Part shown: positions 55,230 through 64,000 of the stretch, in pieces
Numbering within the stretch: position 1 is the stretch's first letter
Layout of the letters: the number at the start of each line of letters is the position of its first letter
NCBI RefSeq assembly: GCF_000732925.1
Contig: NZ_CP008953.1
Location: 5,084,001 to 5,148,000 of the forward strand
DNA length: 64,000 bases
Source of the DNA: Amycolatopsis japonica
Lineage (GTDB): Bacteria; Actinomycetota; Actinomycetes; Mycobacteriales; Pseudonocardiaceae
Direction: 5' to 3'
The notes under the pieces: generated by a model
Seen by the model: the letters and a program-made list of their open reading frames with translations, nothing else
Databases searched by the model: none
What the model was told of the DNA's origin: nothing
Made by a program: the position numbers and the translations under genes

Positions 55230-56368
55230 CCGAGCAGCTCCTCCAGATGGTCCGCCGCCGTCGCGGCCCCGCCCGCCTCCCGGAACGAGGCGCCCACCTT
55301 CTCGGCGGCCGAACGGTACCCCGGATCGCCCAGCACCTTCGTCACGGCGGCCGCGATCCGTTCGGGTTTCGCCTTGCCGAACCGCAGCCGGACACCGGCG
55401 CCCGCGTCGACGACCTGGCCGGCGATGATCGGCTGGTCGTCCCGGATCGGCGCGACCACGAGCGGCACCCCGTGCCACAGGCTTTCGCAGACGGTGTTGT
55501 GCCCGCCGTGGCAGACGACCGCGTCCATGCGGGCCAGAAGTGCCATCTGGGGCACCTGTGGCACCACGAGCACCGTGTCCCCCACCGGGCCCACGGCACC
55601 GCCTGGATCGGCGATGACGGTCTGGATCCCGTCGACGTCGGAGAGTCCCCGGGCGGCCGCGCGGAGGAAGTTCCCGGCGGCGTCGGCGTTCGCGGTGCCG
55701 AGCGTGACGAACACGGCGGGCACCGCCGGGTCGAGCCGGTCCCACGGGAAGCCGCCGGTGGGCGCGCACCCGCCGATGGACGGCCCGACCAGCCGGACCC
55801 GGCTCGGCAACGCGGCCGGGCCGAGCAGTTCCCGGGTGGTGAACGCGAGCACGCCGTGCGGCGACATCCGGGGATCGGCGGGCCCGCCGTCGATCCGCGC
55901 GCGCAGGCCGTCGAGGAGGTCGTCGAGCCAGGCCGCCACCTTGGGGAGCCCGGCCAGGGGATCGACGAGTTCCGCGGACGTCGTCGCGGAGGTGACCCAC
56001 GGCAGGCCGAGCCCGTCGGCGACGAGACCGCCCGCGATGGCCTGCTGGTCGGCGACCACCACCTGCGGCCGGAACCGGCCGATCGCGGCGCGGACCCCGG
56101 GTGCCATCGCCTCGGCCAGCGGGATCAGGAACTCCTCCCACAGGAACCGGAACGCCGCCGGTCCCTTGAGGCTCGCGTCGCGTTCGGGCAGGCGACGCGG
56201 GACGGCGCACGGGAACACCTTGGCGCCGTCGCCGGCGAGCCGCCGGATGACCTCAGGCCGCCCAGCCCAGGCGACCTCGTGCCCGCGCGCGGTGAGGGCC
56301 GCCGCGACCCCGACAGCGGGGTTCACATGCCCGGTCAGCGGCGGGGTGACGAAGAGGAATCTGCCCAC
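55226..56368 (-). CDS. MGT/UGT-type glycosyltransferase (GT1)
   Basis: 380 residues from GTG 56368, which directly follows the hydrolase stop. N-terminal acceptor half: FLFVTPPLTGHVNPAVGVAAALTARGHEV. C-terminal nucleotide-sugar half: FVTLGTANADAAGNFLRAA, VVPQVPQMALLARMDAVVCHGGHNTVCESLWHGVPLVVAPIRDDQP (in parts), the GT1 signature. It transfers a sugar from an activated donor to a hydrophobic acceptor. As the last gene of the polyketide operon it should glycosylate the lipid product. Confidence 0.93.
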   Translation of the reverse strand: MGRFLFVTPPLTGHVNPAVGVAAALTARGHEVAWAGRPEVIRRLAGDGAKVFPCAVPRRLPERDASLKGPAAFRFLWEEFLIPLAEAMAPGVRAAIGRFRPQVVVADQQAIAGGLVADGLGLPWVTSATTSAELVDPLAGLPKVAAWLDDLLDGLRARIDGGPADPRMSPHGVLAFTTRELLGPAALPSRVRLVGPSIGGCAPTGGFPWDRLDPAVPAVFVTLGTANADAAGNFLRAAARGLSDVDGIQTVIADPGGAVGPVGDTVLVVPQVPQMALLARMDAVVCHGGHNTVCESLWHGVPLVVAPIRDDQPIIAGQVVDAGAGVRLRFGKAKPERIAAAVTKVLGDPGYRSAAEKVGASFREAGGAATAADHLEELLG

Positions 56369-57160
56369 TCAGGCCGCCGTTTCACACGAGTGTTCGCGGA
56401 CCCAGCCCAGGATCAGTTCCGACGTCTCCGCGGTGCGCTCGACGAGCACCGAATGTCCCTGGTCCGGCAGGACGACGGTGCGGCAGCGGCCGAGGTTCGC
56501 CTCCAGGTCCGGGACCTGCGCCGAGAGCCCCGACCGGTCGCCGAACAGCGCGAACACCGGGCAGCGGACGGCCCCGAGGTCGTCGGCGATGGTCCGGCTC
56601 AGCGGGACGTCCTCCGCCAGCGTGGTGGCCGCGAGGATCTTGTAGGCGGATTTCGACAGCCTCGCGGTGTGCGCCCCGTGGTTCTCGGCGATCCAGCCGA
56701 TCACCTCGTCGTGCGCGAGCCGGTTCTTCGCGTCGGCGAGCCCCTCGGCCATGTGCCCGATCCACGCCCGCACCGGTGGCTCCGCCTCGATGGCGACGAC
56801 GCTGGCGACGCGTTCGGGACGCGAAGCCGCGAGCCCGAAGGCGATCGAGCCGCCGAAGGAGTTCCCGGCCACGTGCACCGGCCGGTCGATCCCGAGCGCG
56901 GTCAGCAGGCCATCGAGGTCGGCGACGAACTCCTCCAGCCGGTAGCCGGTGGCGGGCCGCGTCGTGCGGCCGTGCCCGCGAAGGTCGTACATGACGACGT
57001 CGATGCCTTGCGCGGCGAAGGCGGGCCCGAGCGTGAAGTAATAGCTCGCCAGGCTGTCGGTGAGGAGGCCGTGGACGAACACCACGACCGGCGCCGTGCC
57101 GTCGGACGGACCCAGCCGCTGCACGTGGACCTCGAGGTCGCCGACCTTGACCTTCGCCAT
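56369..57160 (-). CDS. Alpha/beta hydrolase
   Basis: 263 residues. HG oxyanion motif VVVFVHGLLTDS, nucleophile elbow VAGNSFGGSIA near residue 97, acid in FALFGDRSG and the final His in PDQGHSVLVER. It lies between the ACP and glycosyltransferase genes with two-base and zero-base gaps, so it belongs to the operon. A thioesterase-like release of the polyketide chain from the carrier, or ester formation, is the likely task. Confidence 0.92.
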   Translation of the reverse strand: MAKVKVGDLEVHVQRLGPSDGTAPVVVFVHGLLTDSLASYYFTLGPAFAAQGIDVVMYDLRGHGRTTRPATGYRLEEFVADLDGLLTALGIDRPVHVAGNSFGGSIAFGLAASRPERVASVVAIEAEPPVRAWIGHMAEGLADAKNRLAHDEVIGWIAENHGAHTARLSKSAYKILAATTLAEDVPLSRTIADDLGAVRCPVFALFGDRSGLSAQVPDLEANLGRCRTVVLPDQGHSVLVERTAETSELILGWVREHSCETAA

Positions 57161-57162
57161 GC

Positions 57163-57462
57163 TCAGGCCTTCCCCGCCAGGGACGCGACCACGTGGTCGA
57201 CCAGTTCGCCGACGGTCAGCGCGATGATCTCGTCCAGTTCGCGTTCCGCGATGAACTCGGCGAAGTTGACCCTGTCGCCGTAGTGGTCGCGCAGCCGGCC
57301 GGACAGCGTCACGAGGTCGATGCTCTCCAGTTCGAGGTCGTCGTGGAACTTCGTGTCCCGGCCGATCTCGGCGTCGTCCAGCCCGTACTCCTCGAGCAGT
57401 TCGCGCAGCATCACGGTGAGGTCGGCCAGTACGGTCCCGGCCGCCGCGGTTTCGGTGGTCAT
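57163..57462 (-). CDS. Acyl carrier protein
   Basis: 99 residues. The phosphopantetheine site is Ser47 in DDLELESIDLVTLSGRL; the acidic helix II and size are standard for a discrete ACP. Its ATG overlaps the stop of the KS-AT-DH-PPTase gene by four bases (ATGA). It probably carries the chain or hands it to the hydrolase or another partner, in addition to the ACP domain inside the upstream synthase. Confidence 0.94.
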   Translation of the reverse strand: MTTETAAAGTVLADLTVMLRELLEEYGLDDAEIGRDTKFHDDLELESIDLVTLSGRLRDHYGDRVNFAEFIAERELDEIIALTVGELVDHVVASLAGKA

Positions 57463-60400
57463 TCTTCGTTCTCCGTCCAAGCCACGACGTAATCCGTCAG
57501 CGGTGTGGTGATCGTGGTGTGCCACACCGGATACCGGGCACCGCCCACCTCCACGGTGAGCCGCCCGTCGTCCGCGCCGACGACGGTGAAAGCGCGCGGA
57601 TCACCGCGCAAGCCGGTGCGGAGCCGTTTCGCGACGGCCTCCTTGGCGGCCCAGAATCTGGTGAACCACACCGCTTCCGGCTCGCCGAGCAGGGCACGTT
57701 CCGCCGGGCCGAGAGCAGCGGCGACCGTGCTCTCCGGCCGGTCTTCGACGGCTTCGATGTCGATCCCGCAAGGCCCTCGGCGGGCGATGGCGACGCCGAG
57801 CGCGTCCCGGTGGGCGATCGAGACGGTGAGCTCCGGCAGGCTTCTCCCGTAGGCGCCCGAGACGGTCGGCGCCCCCGACGAGTCGTTCCCGATCCGCAGT
57901 TCGGCGGGGAAGATGTCGCCCGCGCCGTCTGTCCACAAGAGACGCCGGACGGCGTCCTTCGCCGCGATCCGGCCGAGCAGCCAGGCCCGTCTCCGGCGCG
58001 GCGACTGGTCTGCGTACGCCTGTCTTTCCTCCCCGGCGAGCACGTTCCGCATGATCAGGTCGCGCGTGGCGAGATCCGGCCACTGCTCGCGGACCAGCGC
58101 CCAGCCGCCGGGGCGTGCCTCGGACAGCGTGGCCCGCTCGGGCCGCCTGTCCATCGCCCGGATCACCGGGTTGCTGTCGAACCGGCGATCACGCCAGCCC
58201 TCGACCTCGGCCCAGACCCGGCCACCGTGGATCAGCTGGACGTCCGCTTCGAGTTCCGCGTCGGTCACCGACACGATGCGGACGACGCAGTCGACCCGGT
58301 CCCCCGGCAACGGATGTTCGCCGTAGAACCGGATCCGCCGCATCCCCACCGGGAAAACCGTGGTCCTGGCGGGCAGCCGCGACATGATCCAGTACCCGAG
58401 CAGCTGACCTGCGTTGTCCAGCAGCGCCCCCGGCGCGTCCGGTGTCCGCAGCACTCCGCGCACATGGCGATCCCCGACCGCGACCAGCTCCTCGACGCCC
58501 TGGAACCTCGGCCCGTGGAACATCCAGCGCTCGGTGTAGAGCTGCTCGGCGCGCAAGTCCGGCCTGCGTTCCCGCGCGGCCGGGAACGTCCACGGCCCGG
58601 GCGGGCCGGCGGGGAACGCGGCGTCCAGATCGATGACGGCCCTGGAGTAGTCGCCGAGGGAGACCCCGGCCCGGGAAGGGCCTTGCGGCACCACGGTCAC
58701 CGGGACGTCCAGCGCGGGGATCGCGGCGATCCACTGGTTCAGCCGGACGTCCTCCAGTGCGACCGCGCGACGGCCCGGCGCGGCCTGCTCGGCGAAGTCC
58801 ATCAGGTGCCCGATCACCGTCGTCGCGGGGACGACCGGCCACGAGTCGGCGGGATCCGCACCGGGTGGCTGCTTGAAGAAGCAGTGGTCGAGCAGATACG
58901 GCATCGTCTCGACGGAGACGCGGAGTTCGGTGCGCGACGGCCGGATCCGGGGCGCCGGCCTGGCGGCGAACAGTTCGGCCGCCAGACCGGCGGTGTCGGC
59001 CAGCAACCCGGAGAATTCGGCTGCCAGCGGGTTCCGTTGCCCGATCTTGTCCAAAGTGGACGTAGCGGCCCCCGACGGGCGGAACCCGTGCCGGACACGT
59101 TCGTCGAGCGACACGAGCGCGCCGCCGAGGTCGAGCCGGATCGTCCGGCCGCGTTTCGCGCCGCGTTGTCCCGGCAGGAGTTCGAACGCCGGATCGGCGC
59201 CGTCGGCCCACAAGGCCGTCGCGGTCCGCAGCAGTTGCGGCAGACCGGGCCGGTGCGTGGAATGCGCGGCGACGACGAGATGTTCGCGGTCGTGCAAGGT
59301 GTTCCCGATCAGCGACCCGAGCTGTCCGGCGCCCGTCTGCACGAACGCGCGGACTCCGGCCGCGTACAGGTTCTCCACGAGACCGCGGAACCGCACCGGT
59401 TCCAGCAGGTGCCGGACGAACAGGTCCCGTACTTCCGCGGCGGCCGCCGGGTAGGGCTTCCCGGTCGTGGCGGACCAGACCGGGAGTTTCGCCGGATGCA
59501 GTGTGTAGCGTTCGGCGGCCTCACGGATCGGGCCGAGATACGGGGCGAGCATCGGCGTGTGGAAGCCGGACCGGAACGGCAGCACCTGGGAGATCACGCC
59601 GTCCGCACGGAACCCGCGCACGAACCCGTCGACGAGCTCCGACGGCCCGCAGATCATCGCCTGATTGGGCGCGTTGTCGTGGGAAAGGACCACGTCGGAC
59701 TGTCCTTTGAGGACTTCGGCGACCACGGCCGCGGCCGCGCCGATCACCGCGAAGGCCAGCCCCGGTACCTTGAGCGCGTCCGGATCGAAGCCGGCCAGGA
59801 AGGCATCCACCTCGGTGTCGGCATGGATCCCGGCGACGGCCATGGCGGTCCACTCCCCCAGGCTGTGCCCGGCGAGCGCGTCCGGGGTGACGCGCAGTGT
59901 GCGCAACGCCGTGTCGAGGAGCCTGCCCAGCTGGAACACGCCCTTGCCGTGCCTGCCGACGTCGCCGATGGTGACGTCCGGCGTTTCCCAGCGGATACCG
60001 AAATGCCGGGCGATGTCGTCGGCGTCGGCCTCGAATTCGTTCTCCAGCCCGGGGAAGACGAACGCGAGCTTGCCCCCGCCCGCGCCGAGCAGCGGTTCCG
60101 GAACGAACCAGAGGTCGTTGCGGCCGCGCCAGGGTCTGCCCTTCGCGACCACTTTCCTGGCCAGGTTCAGCCGCTTGGGCGTCGGGTCGACGAGCCCGAG
60201 CCGGACCCGGCCGCGACCGGTGTCACTCTCGCTCAGGACGTCGTCGTGCTCGAGCAGGCAGCCCATCTCGGCGACGGTCGGCGCCGAGAGCCGCAGGACC
60301 CGTTCGGGCTCGGAGACCTCGATGACGGGCTGGGTTGCGGCCTGCTCCAGGACCACGTGGGCATTGATACCGCCGAAACCGAACGCGTTGACCCCGGCCC

Positions 60401-61727
60401 GCCGCACCGGCCGCCGGTCGTCGGTTTCCCACGTCTTCGCGGCGCCGAGCGTCTCGAACCGGGTCGCCGCCAGCGCCGGATGCGGGTTCTCGCAGTGCAG
60501 GGTCGGCGGCAGGACTCCGTGGTACACGGCCAAAGCGGCCTTGACGAGTCCGGCGACGCCCGCCGCGGGCATGGTGTGCCCGATCATCGACTTGACCGAG
60601 CCGAGCACCGCCGTCGGCTCGTCCTCCTGCCCGAAGACCTCCGCGATCGTCGCCAGTTCGGCCGCGTCGCCCGCCGGCGTCGCGGTGCCGTGCGCTTCGA
60701 GCAGGCCGATCGTGGCGGGATCTATCCCCGCGGAGTTCCAGGCCTGCCGCACCGCGCGGACCTGACCGGCGGTGTCCGGAGTGGACAGTCCGGCGGTCCG
60801 GCCGTCGCTGGCCACGCCGGTCCCGGTGACGACGGCGTAGACCCGGTCGCCGTCCCGTTCGGCGTCCGCGAGCCGTTTGAGCACGACGATCCCGGTGCCC
60901 TCGCCGATCAGCACCCCGTCCGCGTCCTCGTGGAACGGCCGGATCCGCTGGCTCCGCGACAGCGCGCCGAGCTGGGAGAACACACTCCAGAACGTGACGT
61001 CGTGGCAATGGTGCACGCCACCGGCCAGCACGACGTCACACCGCCCGCTCGCCAATTCGCGGACGGCGTGGTCGACGGCGACGAGCGAGGAGGCGCAGGC
61101 GGCGTCCACCGTGTACGCGGGTCCGCGCAGGTCGAGCCGGTTCGCCAGCCGCGACGCGGCGAGGTTGGGCACGAGCCCGATCGCGGCGTCGGGAGCCTCA
61201 GGACCGAGCCGGTCGGTGAAGGCCCGGCGGAGTTCCTCCAGCCGCTCGCCGCCGAGTTCGGGCATCAGTTCGCCGAGGGTGCGGACGACCTGGGTGGCCG
61301 TGCGCACCCGCTGATCGAGCCGCACCAGACCGGGCGTCAGATAACCGCCGCGGCCGAGGATGACGCCGGTCCGCTGCCGGTCGGCGGGCAGCCGGTGCTC
61401 CCCGCCCGCGTCGGCGATGGCCTGCGCGGCCACCCGCAGCGCGATCAGCTGGTCGGGTTCGGTACCGGGGACCGACGACGGCATCACGCCGAAGCCGGTG
61501 ACGTCCACTTCGGCCAGTTCACCGACGAAACCACCGCGATGGCAGTAGATCCGGTCCGCCCGTGGTTCGGCGTCGGGCTGGTAGAACCCCGGATCCCAGC
61601 GGTCGGCCGGGACTTCGGTGATCGCGTCGACGCCGTCGACGATGTTGCGCCAGTAGGTGTCGAGATCCGGGGCGCCCGGGAACAGCACCGACATCCCGAC
61701 GATCGCGATCGGGGGCGTTTCGGCCAC
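57459..61727 (-). CDS. Type I polyketide/lipid synthase KS-AT-DH-PPTase
   Basis: 1422 residues from GTG 61727, four bases after the preceding synthase. KS: Cys near 210 in VDAACASSL, His in EAHGTATPAGD near 345 and KSMIGHTMPAAG near 379. AT: LAGHSLGEW near 619 and FHTPML. A double-hotdog dehydratase-like region has PYLLDHCF near 945 and the partner stretch around EHPLPGDRVDC. The C-terminus is a Sfp-like phosphopantetheinyl transferase (CGIDIEAVED near 1322, FWAAKEAVAKRL near 1359), so the system can activate its own ACPs. The layout recalls PUFA, heterocyst-glycolipid and enediyne synthases; product unknown. Confidence 0.92.
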   Translation of the reverse strand: MAETPPIAIVGMSVLFPGAPDLDTYWRNIVDGVDAITEVPADRWDPGFYQPDAEPRADRIYCHRGGFVGELAEVDVTGFGVMPSSVPGTEPDQLIALRVAAQAIADAGGEHRLPADRQRTGVILGRGGYLTPGLVRLDQRVRTATQVVRTLGELMPELGGERLEELRRAFTDRLGPEAPDAAIGLVPNLAASRLANRLDLRGPAYTVDAACASSLVAVDHAVRELASGRCDVVLAGGVHHCHDVTFWSVFSQLGALSRSQRIRPFHEDADGVLIGEGTGIVVLKRLADAERDGDRVYAVVTGTGVASDGRTAGLSTPDTAGQVRAVRQAWNSAGIDPATIGLLEAHGTATPAGDAAELATIAEVFGQEDEPTAVLGSVKSMIGHTMPAAGVAGLVKAALAVYHGVLPPTLHCENPHPALAATRFETLGAAKTWETDDRRPVRRAGVNAFGFGGINAHVVLEQAATQPVIEVSEPERVLRLSAPTVAEMGCLLEHDDVLSESDTGRGRVRLGLVDPTPKRLNLARKVVAKGRPWRGRNDLWFVPEPLLGAGGGKLAFVFPGLENEFEADADDIARHFGIRWETPDVTIGDVGRHGKGVFQLGRLLDTALRTLRVTPDALAGHSLGEWTAMAVAGIHADTEVDAFLAGFDPDALKVPGLAFAVIGAAAAVVAEVLKGQSDVVLSHDNAPNQAMICGPSELVDGFVRGFRADGVISQVLPFRSGFHTPMLAPYLGPIREAAERYTLHPAKLPVWSATTGKPYPAAAAEVRDLFVRHLLEPVRFRGLVENLYAAGVRAFVQTGAGQLGSLIGNTLHDREHLVVAAHSTHRPGLPQLLRTATALWADGADPAFELLPGQRGAKRGRTIRLDLGGALVSLDERVRHGFRPSGAATSTLDKIGQRNPLAAEFSGLLADTAGLAAELFAARPAPRIRPSRTELRVSVETMPYLLDHCFFKQPPGADPADSWPVVPATTVIGHLMDFAEQAAPGRRAVALEDVRLNQWIAAIPALDVPVTVVPQGPSRAGVSLGDYSRAVIDLDAAFPAGPPGPWTFPAARERRPDLRAEQLYTERWMFHGPRFQGVEELVAVGDRHVRGVLRTPDAPGALLDNAGQLLGYWIMSRLPARTTVFPVGMRRIRFYGEHPLPGDRVDCVVRIVSVTDAELEADVQLIHGGRVWAEVEGWRDRRFDSNPVIRAMDRRPERATLSEARPGGWALVREQWPDLATRDLIMRNVLAGEERQAYADQSPRRRRAWLLGRIAAKDAVRRLLWTDGAGDIFPAELRIGNDSSGAPTVSGAYGRSLPELTVSIAHRDALGVAIARRGPCGIDIEAVEDRPESTVAAALGPAERALLGEPEAVWFTRFWAAKEAVAKRLRTGLRGDPRAFTVVGADDGRLTVEVGGARYPVWHTTITTPLTDYVVAWTENEE

Positions 61728-61730
61728 CGG

Positions 61731-64000
61731 TCACCACCCCGACGCGGTGTAGGTGACGGACGTGAGGCCCGCGTCGCCCCACGCCAGTTCGCGCAACAGG
61801 CTCAAGGTGCCTTCCTCGGGGTCGATCAGCTCGATCCCGCGCCGGGCGTAGTCCCGCATCAGGTCCGGGGTGACCATCCCGTTGTTCACCCCGGTGGGCG
61901 CCCACGGTCCCCAATGGACGGTGAGCCCACGACGTCCGTACACAGTGGACCAGCGATGACCGAGCGTCTCCAGCGCGTCGTTCGCGGCCGCGTAGTCGGA
62001 CTGGCCACGGTTTCCCAATGTCGCGGCGATACTGCCGAACAGGACGGCGAACTTCGGCGCCTCCGGCAATTCACCGGCCGCCGCGAGCAGGGTGCTCGCC
62101 CCTTCGACCTTGGTGGCGAAGACCCGGTCGAAGGACGCCGGGTCCTTCTCGGCGATCAGCTTGTCCTCGATGACGCCCGCCGCGTAGACGATGCCGTCGA
62201 GCCTGCCGTGTTCGGCGTGGATCTCCTTGACCGCGCGGTGCACGGCCTCCGCGTCGAGCATGTCCACCGAGTGGTACCGCACCGGGCTGCCGAGGTCGCC
62301 GATCCGCCGCAACGTTCCGCGGACCTCGCGTTCGGACTCGATGAGCCGGATGGTCCGCTCGATCTCCGCCGGTTTGGTCAGTCCGCTCCCGATCAGGGCG
62401 GCACGCAGCCCTTCCGTCGTCGTCGCGGTCGCGATTTCCGGTTCCTCGCCGTCGATGGGCACGGCGGTGCGGCCGAACAGTTCGATGCGGCACCGCGACG
62501 CCGAGGCCAGCGTGGTGGCCAGCCGGGCGGTGATGCCCTTCGCCCCGCCGACCAGGAGGACGACCGAATCCCGGTCCAGGCCGAGCGCGTCGGCCTCGGC
62601 CGTTCCGTCCCCGGCCGGACCTGCGCCCGTGCTGCCGAGCAGACCGAGGCCTTCCTCCGTCATCCGCAGACCACGCCGCGCGTCACCGCGGCGGACGACG
62701 ACCGGCTCCCAGTCCCCGGCGGACAGCTCGGCGAGCAGGGTCTCCACTTGTTCGTCCACGGTGGATTCCGGATGCTGCTCCACCACGCGGGCGACCGTGT
62801 CCGGATACTCCCTGGCCACCGTACGGAAGAAGCCGCGGGCACCGTCGGCGGGGCCGTTCGCGATGAGCCAGCGCGGACCTCGCGCCAAAACCGCTTGGTA
62901 CAGCGGGAAATCGTCGGGGAACGACGGTGACAGGTGGAACACGCCGTCCGCGCCGTGCTCCGGTACGCCTTGGACCAGTTCGGTTTCGGCGCCGTACCCG
63001 GCGAGCCGGGCGGTGAGCATCTCGGCGACCTGACCTTCGCCGACGACGGCGAAACGGAGCCCGGCGAGTTCCTCGTCGGCGGGAGCGGCGCCGGCGAGAT
63101 CGAATTCCCGCATCAGGTAGCGCTTCGGCGCCACCACGACGGCACCGCTCTCTTCGGCGGGCTGGTCACCGGCGGGAACGCCGCCGAGCAGATCGGCGAG
63201 TTCGGCCGCTGTCCGAGCCTTGGCGAGAACTTCGGGGTCGCCGTCGGTCAGGCCCAGCCGGGTCGCGAGTTCCCCGGCGATCTCGGCCCGTTTGATCGAA
63301 TCGACGCTCAGATCGGCTTCGAGGTCCAGATCCGGCTCGATCATGTCCACCGGATAGCCGGTCCGCTCGCCGATCACCTCGACGACGGTGTCGAAGATCG
63401 AGCGTTCGGGCGCGACCTCGACGCGCACGGGCTCGGGTACCGAAGGAACGACGACGGGCGCGGGCGGCGGCACACCGGGATCGGTACCGAAGTAGCCGAG
63501 CAGGACGTCCCGTTGCGCGGCGATCATCTCGCGGCTGGTGCGGAGGAACTCCGAGATGAGCGCCTCACCGCCGTCGGTGCCGGGCCGGGAAGTCACGATC
63601 GCCTCCGTGGGGATTCGCTGGGCTGGGTGCAGGGCGGTGGCGGGGATCTCGCCGTCGGCGGTGCGGACGAGGTGTCCGTCGACGGTCCATCCCGCCTTCT
63701 TCGGCGGCCGTGCGGACAGCGCGTCCGTGCCCGCGCGGCCGGTGAACAACCGGCCGGTGCGGACGTCCGCGCCGGCGACCGCCAGCCTCGCCACGGCGGC
63801 GAGGAAGCCGGGGATCCCGGTGCGGCGGCCGCCTTCGAGAGTGACCGTCCGATGTGGACGGCCGTCGAGTACGGCATCGACGAGCCGGGCGAGGACCGAG
63901 CCGGGGCCCGCTTCGACGAACGTCCGGGCGCCCGCCGCGTACATGGCCTCGATCTGGTCGGCGAACCGCACCGGCGCGCCGATCTGCGCGGCCAGCCCGG
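61731..64000 (-). CDS. Type I polyketide/lipid synthase, AT-ACP-KR part (5' end outside window)
   Basis: The visible C-terminal part (about 755 residues) runs off the right edge in frame. It opens with the end of an AT (IGAPVRFADQIEAMYAAGARTFVEAGPGSVLARL in parts). One ACP follows with LEADLSVDSIKRAEIAGELATRLG (in parts), the DSIKR form typical of PUFA-type synthases, Ser near 63305. A KR ends the protein: VVLLVGGAKGITARLATTLA near 62545, FGSIAATLGN and Tyr in QSDYAAANDALE near 62000. A KS is expected upstream, outside the window. It is the first visible gene of the operon. Confidence 0.92.
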   Translation of the reverse strand, partial: GLAAQIGAPVRFADQIEAMYAAGARTFVEAGPGSVLARLVDAVLDGRPHRTVTLEGGRRTGIPGFLAAVARLAVAGADVRTGRLFTGRAGTDALSARPPKKAGWTVDGHLVRTADGEIPATALHPAQRIPTEAIVTSRPGTDGGEALISEFLRTSREMIAAQRDVLLGYFGTDPGVPPPAPVVVPSVPEPVRVEVAPERSIFDTVVEVIGERTGYPVDMIEPDLDLEADLSVDSIKRAEIAGELATRLGLTDGDPEVLAKARTAAELADLLGGVPAGDQPAEESGAVVVAPKRYLMREFDLAGAAPADEELAGLRFAVVGEGQVAEMLTARLAGYGAETELVQGVPEHGADGVFHLSPSFPDDFPLYQAVLARGPRWLIANGPADGARGFFRTVAREYPDTVARVVEQHPESTVDEQVETLLAELSAGDWEPVVVRRGDARRGLRMTEEGLGLLGSTGAGPAGDGTAEADALGLDRDSVVLLVGGAKGITARLATTLASASRCRIELFGRTAVPIDGEEPEIATATTTEGLRAALIGSGLTKPAEIERTIRLIESEREVRGTLRRIGDLGSPVRYHSVDMLDAEAVHRAVKEIHAEHGRLDGIVYAAGVIEDKLIAEKDPASFDRVFATKVEGASTLLAAAGELPEAPKFAVLFGSIAATLGNRGQSDYAAANDALETLGHRWSTVYGRRGLTVHWGPWAPTGVNNGMVTPDLMRDYARRGIELIDPEEGTLSLLRELAWGDAGLTSVTYTASGW

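Noticed and set aside
57519..62930. Plus-strand frame of 1803 codons opposite the synthase genes
   Set aside because: The opposite strand carries clear KS, AT, DH, KR and PPTase motifs; the plus frame has biased composition and no recognisable domain.
57459..64000. Enediyne polyketide synthase
   Set aside because: Enediyne synthases are one chain with KS-AT-ACP-KR-DH-PPTase and have dedicated enediyne genes beside them; here domains are on two chains with an extra KS-AT and none of those accessory genes is seen in the window.

Overview
The window reads as the chromosome of a high-GC actinomycete, most likely a member of the Pseudonocardiaceae close to Amycolatopsis (inferred from protein style, not from a marker gene). 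Supporting signs are frequent GTG/TTG starts, F420-dependent enzymes including a clear F420-dependent glucose-6-phosphate dehydrogenase (fgd), an SsgA-family sporulation regulator, a Ser/Thr kinase, two cytochromes P450 and an actinobacterial-type LexA box.

Layout. 1-7.3 kb: an SDR/TetR pair, an HxlR regulator facing a GNAT enzyme, a TetR protein with a thioredoxin-like tail facing a P450 and an F420-type oxidoreductase, then a membrane Ser/Thr kinase. 7.5-15.4 kb: IclR regulator, secreted amidase, TetR regulator, a broken DUF1772 gene, a KstD-like steroid dehydrogenase, an F420-type oxidoreductase coupled to an SRPBCC protein, and an HxlR regulator. Two sites matching the KstR consensus, one before the 5.0 kb oxidoreductase and one before the KstD-like gene, suggest a split steroid/lipid-catabolic regulon. 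15.5-24 kb: a TPR regulator lacking its DNA-binding half, SsgA-like protein, fgd, small conserved genes, a zinc alcohol dehydrogenase, a GNAT enzyme and an EamA exporter. 24-33 kb: an XRE/NB-ARC/TPR regulator tail to tail with a second P450, a membrane GGDEF protein, a PAP2 phosphatase, and a response regulator/histidine kinase/lipoprotein operon. 33.5-44 kb: secreted protein, rnhA, dinB with a LexA box, a MerR-HEAT/HEAT operon with a MerR-type promoter, small enzymes, a GlxA-type regulator, an MFS transporter, a second GGDEF protein and a GT39-type membrane glycosyltransferase. 44-52 kb: a DUF222/HNH gene with a degenerate repeat array behind it and a 1829-residue single-chain biotin-dependent carboxylase. 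52-64 kb: bifunctional nuclease, ctaD, a beta-lactamase-fold hydrolase, and a minus-strand lipid/polyketide operon (AT-ACP-KR protein running off the window, then KS-AT-DH-PPTase, ACP, alpha/beta hydrolase, glycosyltransferase) that probably makes a glycosylated polyketide lipid.

The most unusual object is at 41109-41316 on the minus strand: three tiny reading frames, each behind a strong Shine-Dalgarno sequence, encoding MQDNNW and two copies of MRDNNWTTRRDNNWT. The two 15-residue copies differ at six nucleotides, all in synonymous third positions or the start codon, which points to selection on the peptide. A further six-codon frame (MRDREM) with a strong ribosome site and a downstream hairpin precedes the EamA transporter.

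A second recurring theme is the space between convergent genes. Such genes either overlap at or near their stop codons (CTAG or TTAA shared by two stops), lie a few bases apart, or are separated by hairpins. Several of the hairpins have near-perfect stems of about 23-27 bp, and in several of these each arm contains its own smaller palindrome.
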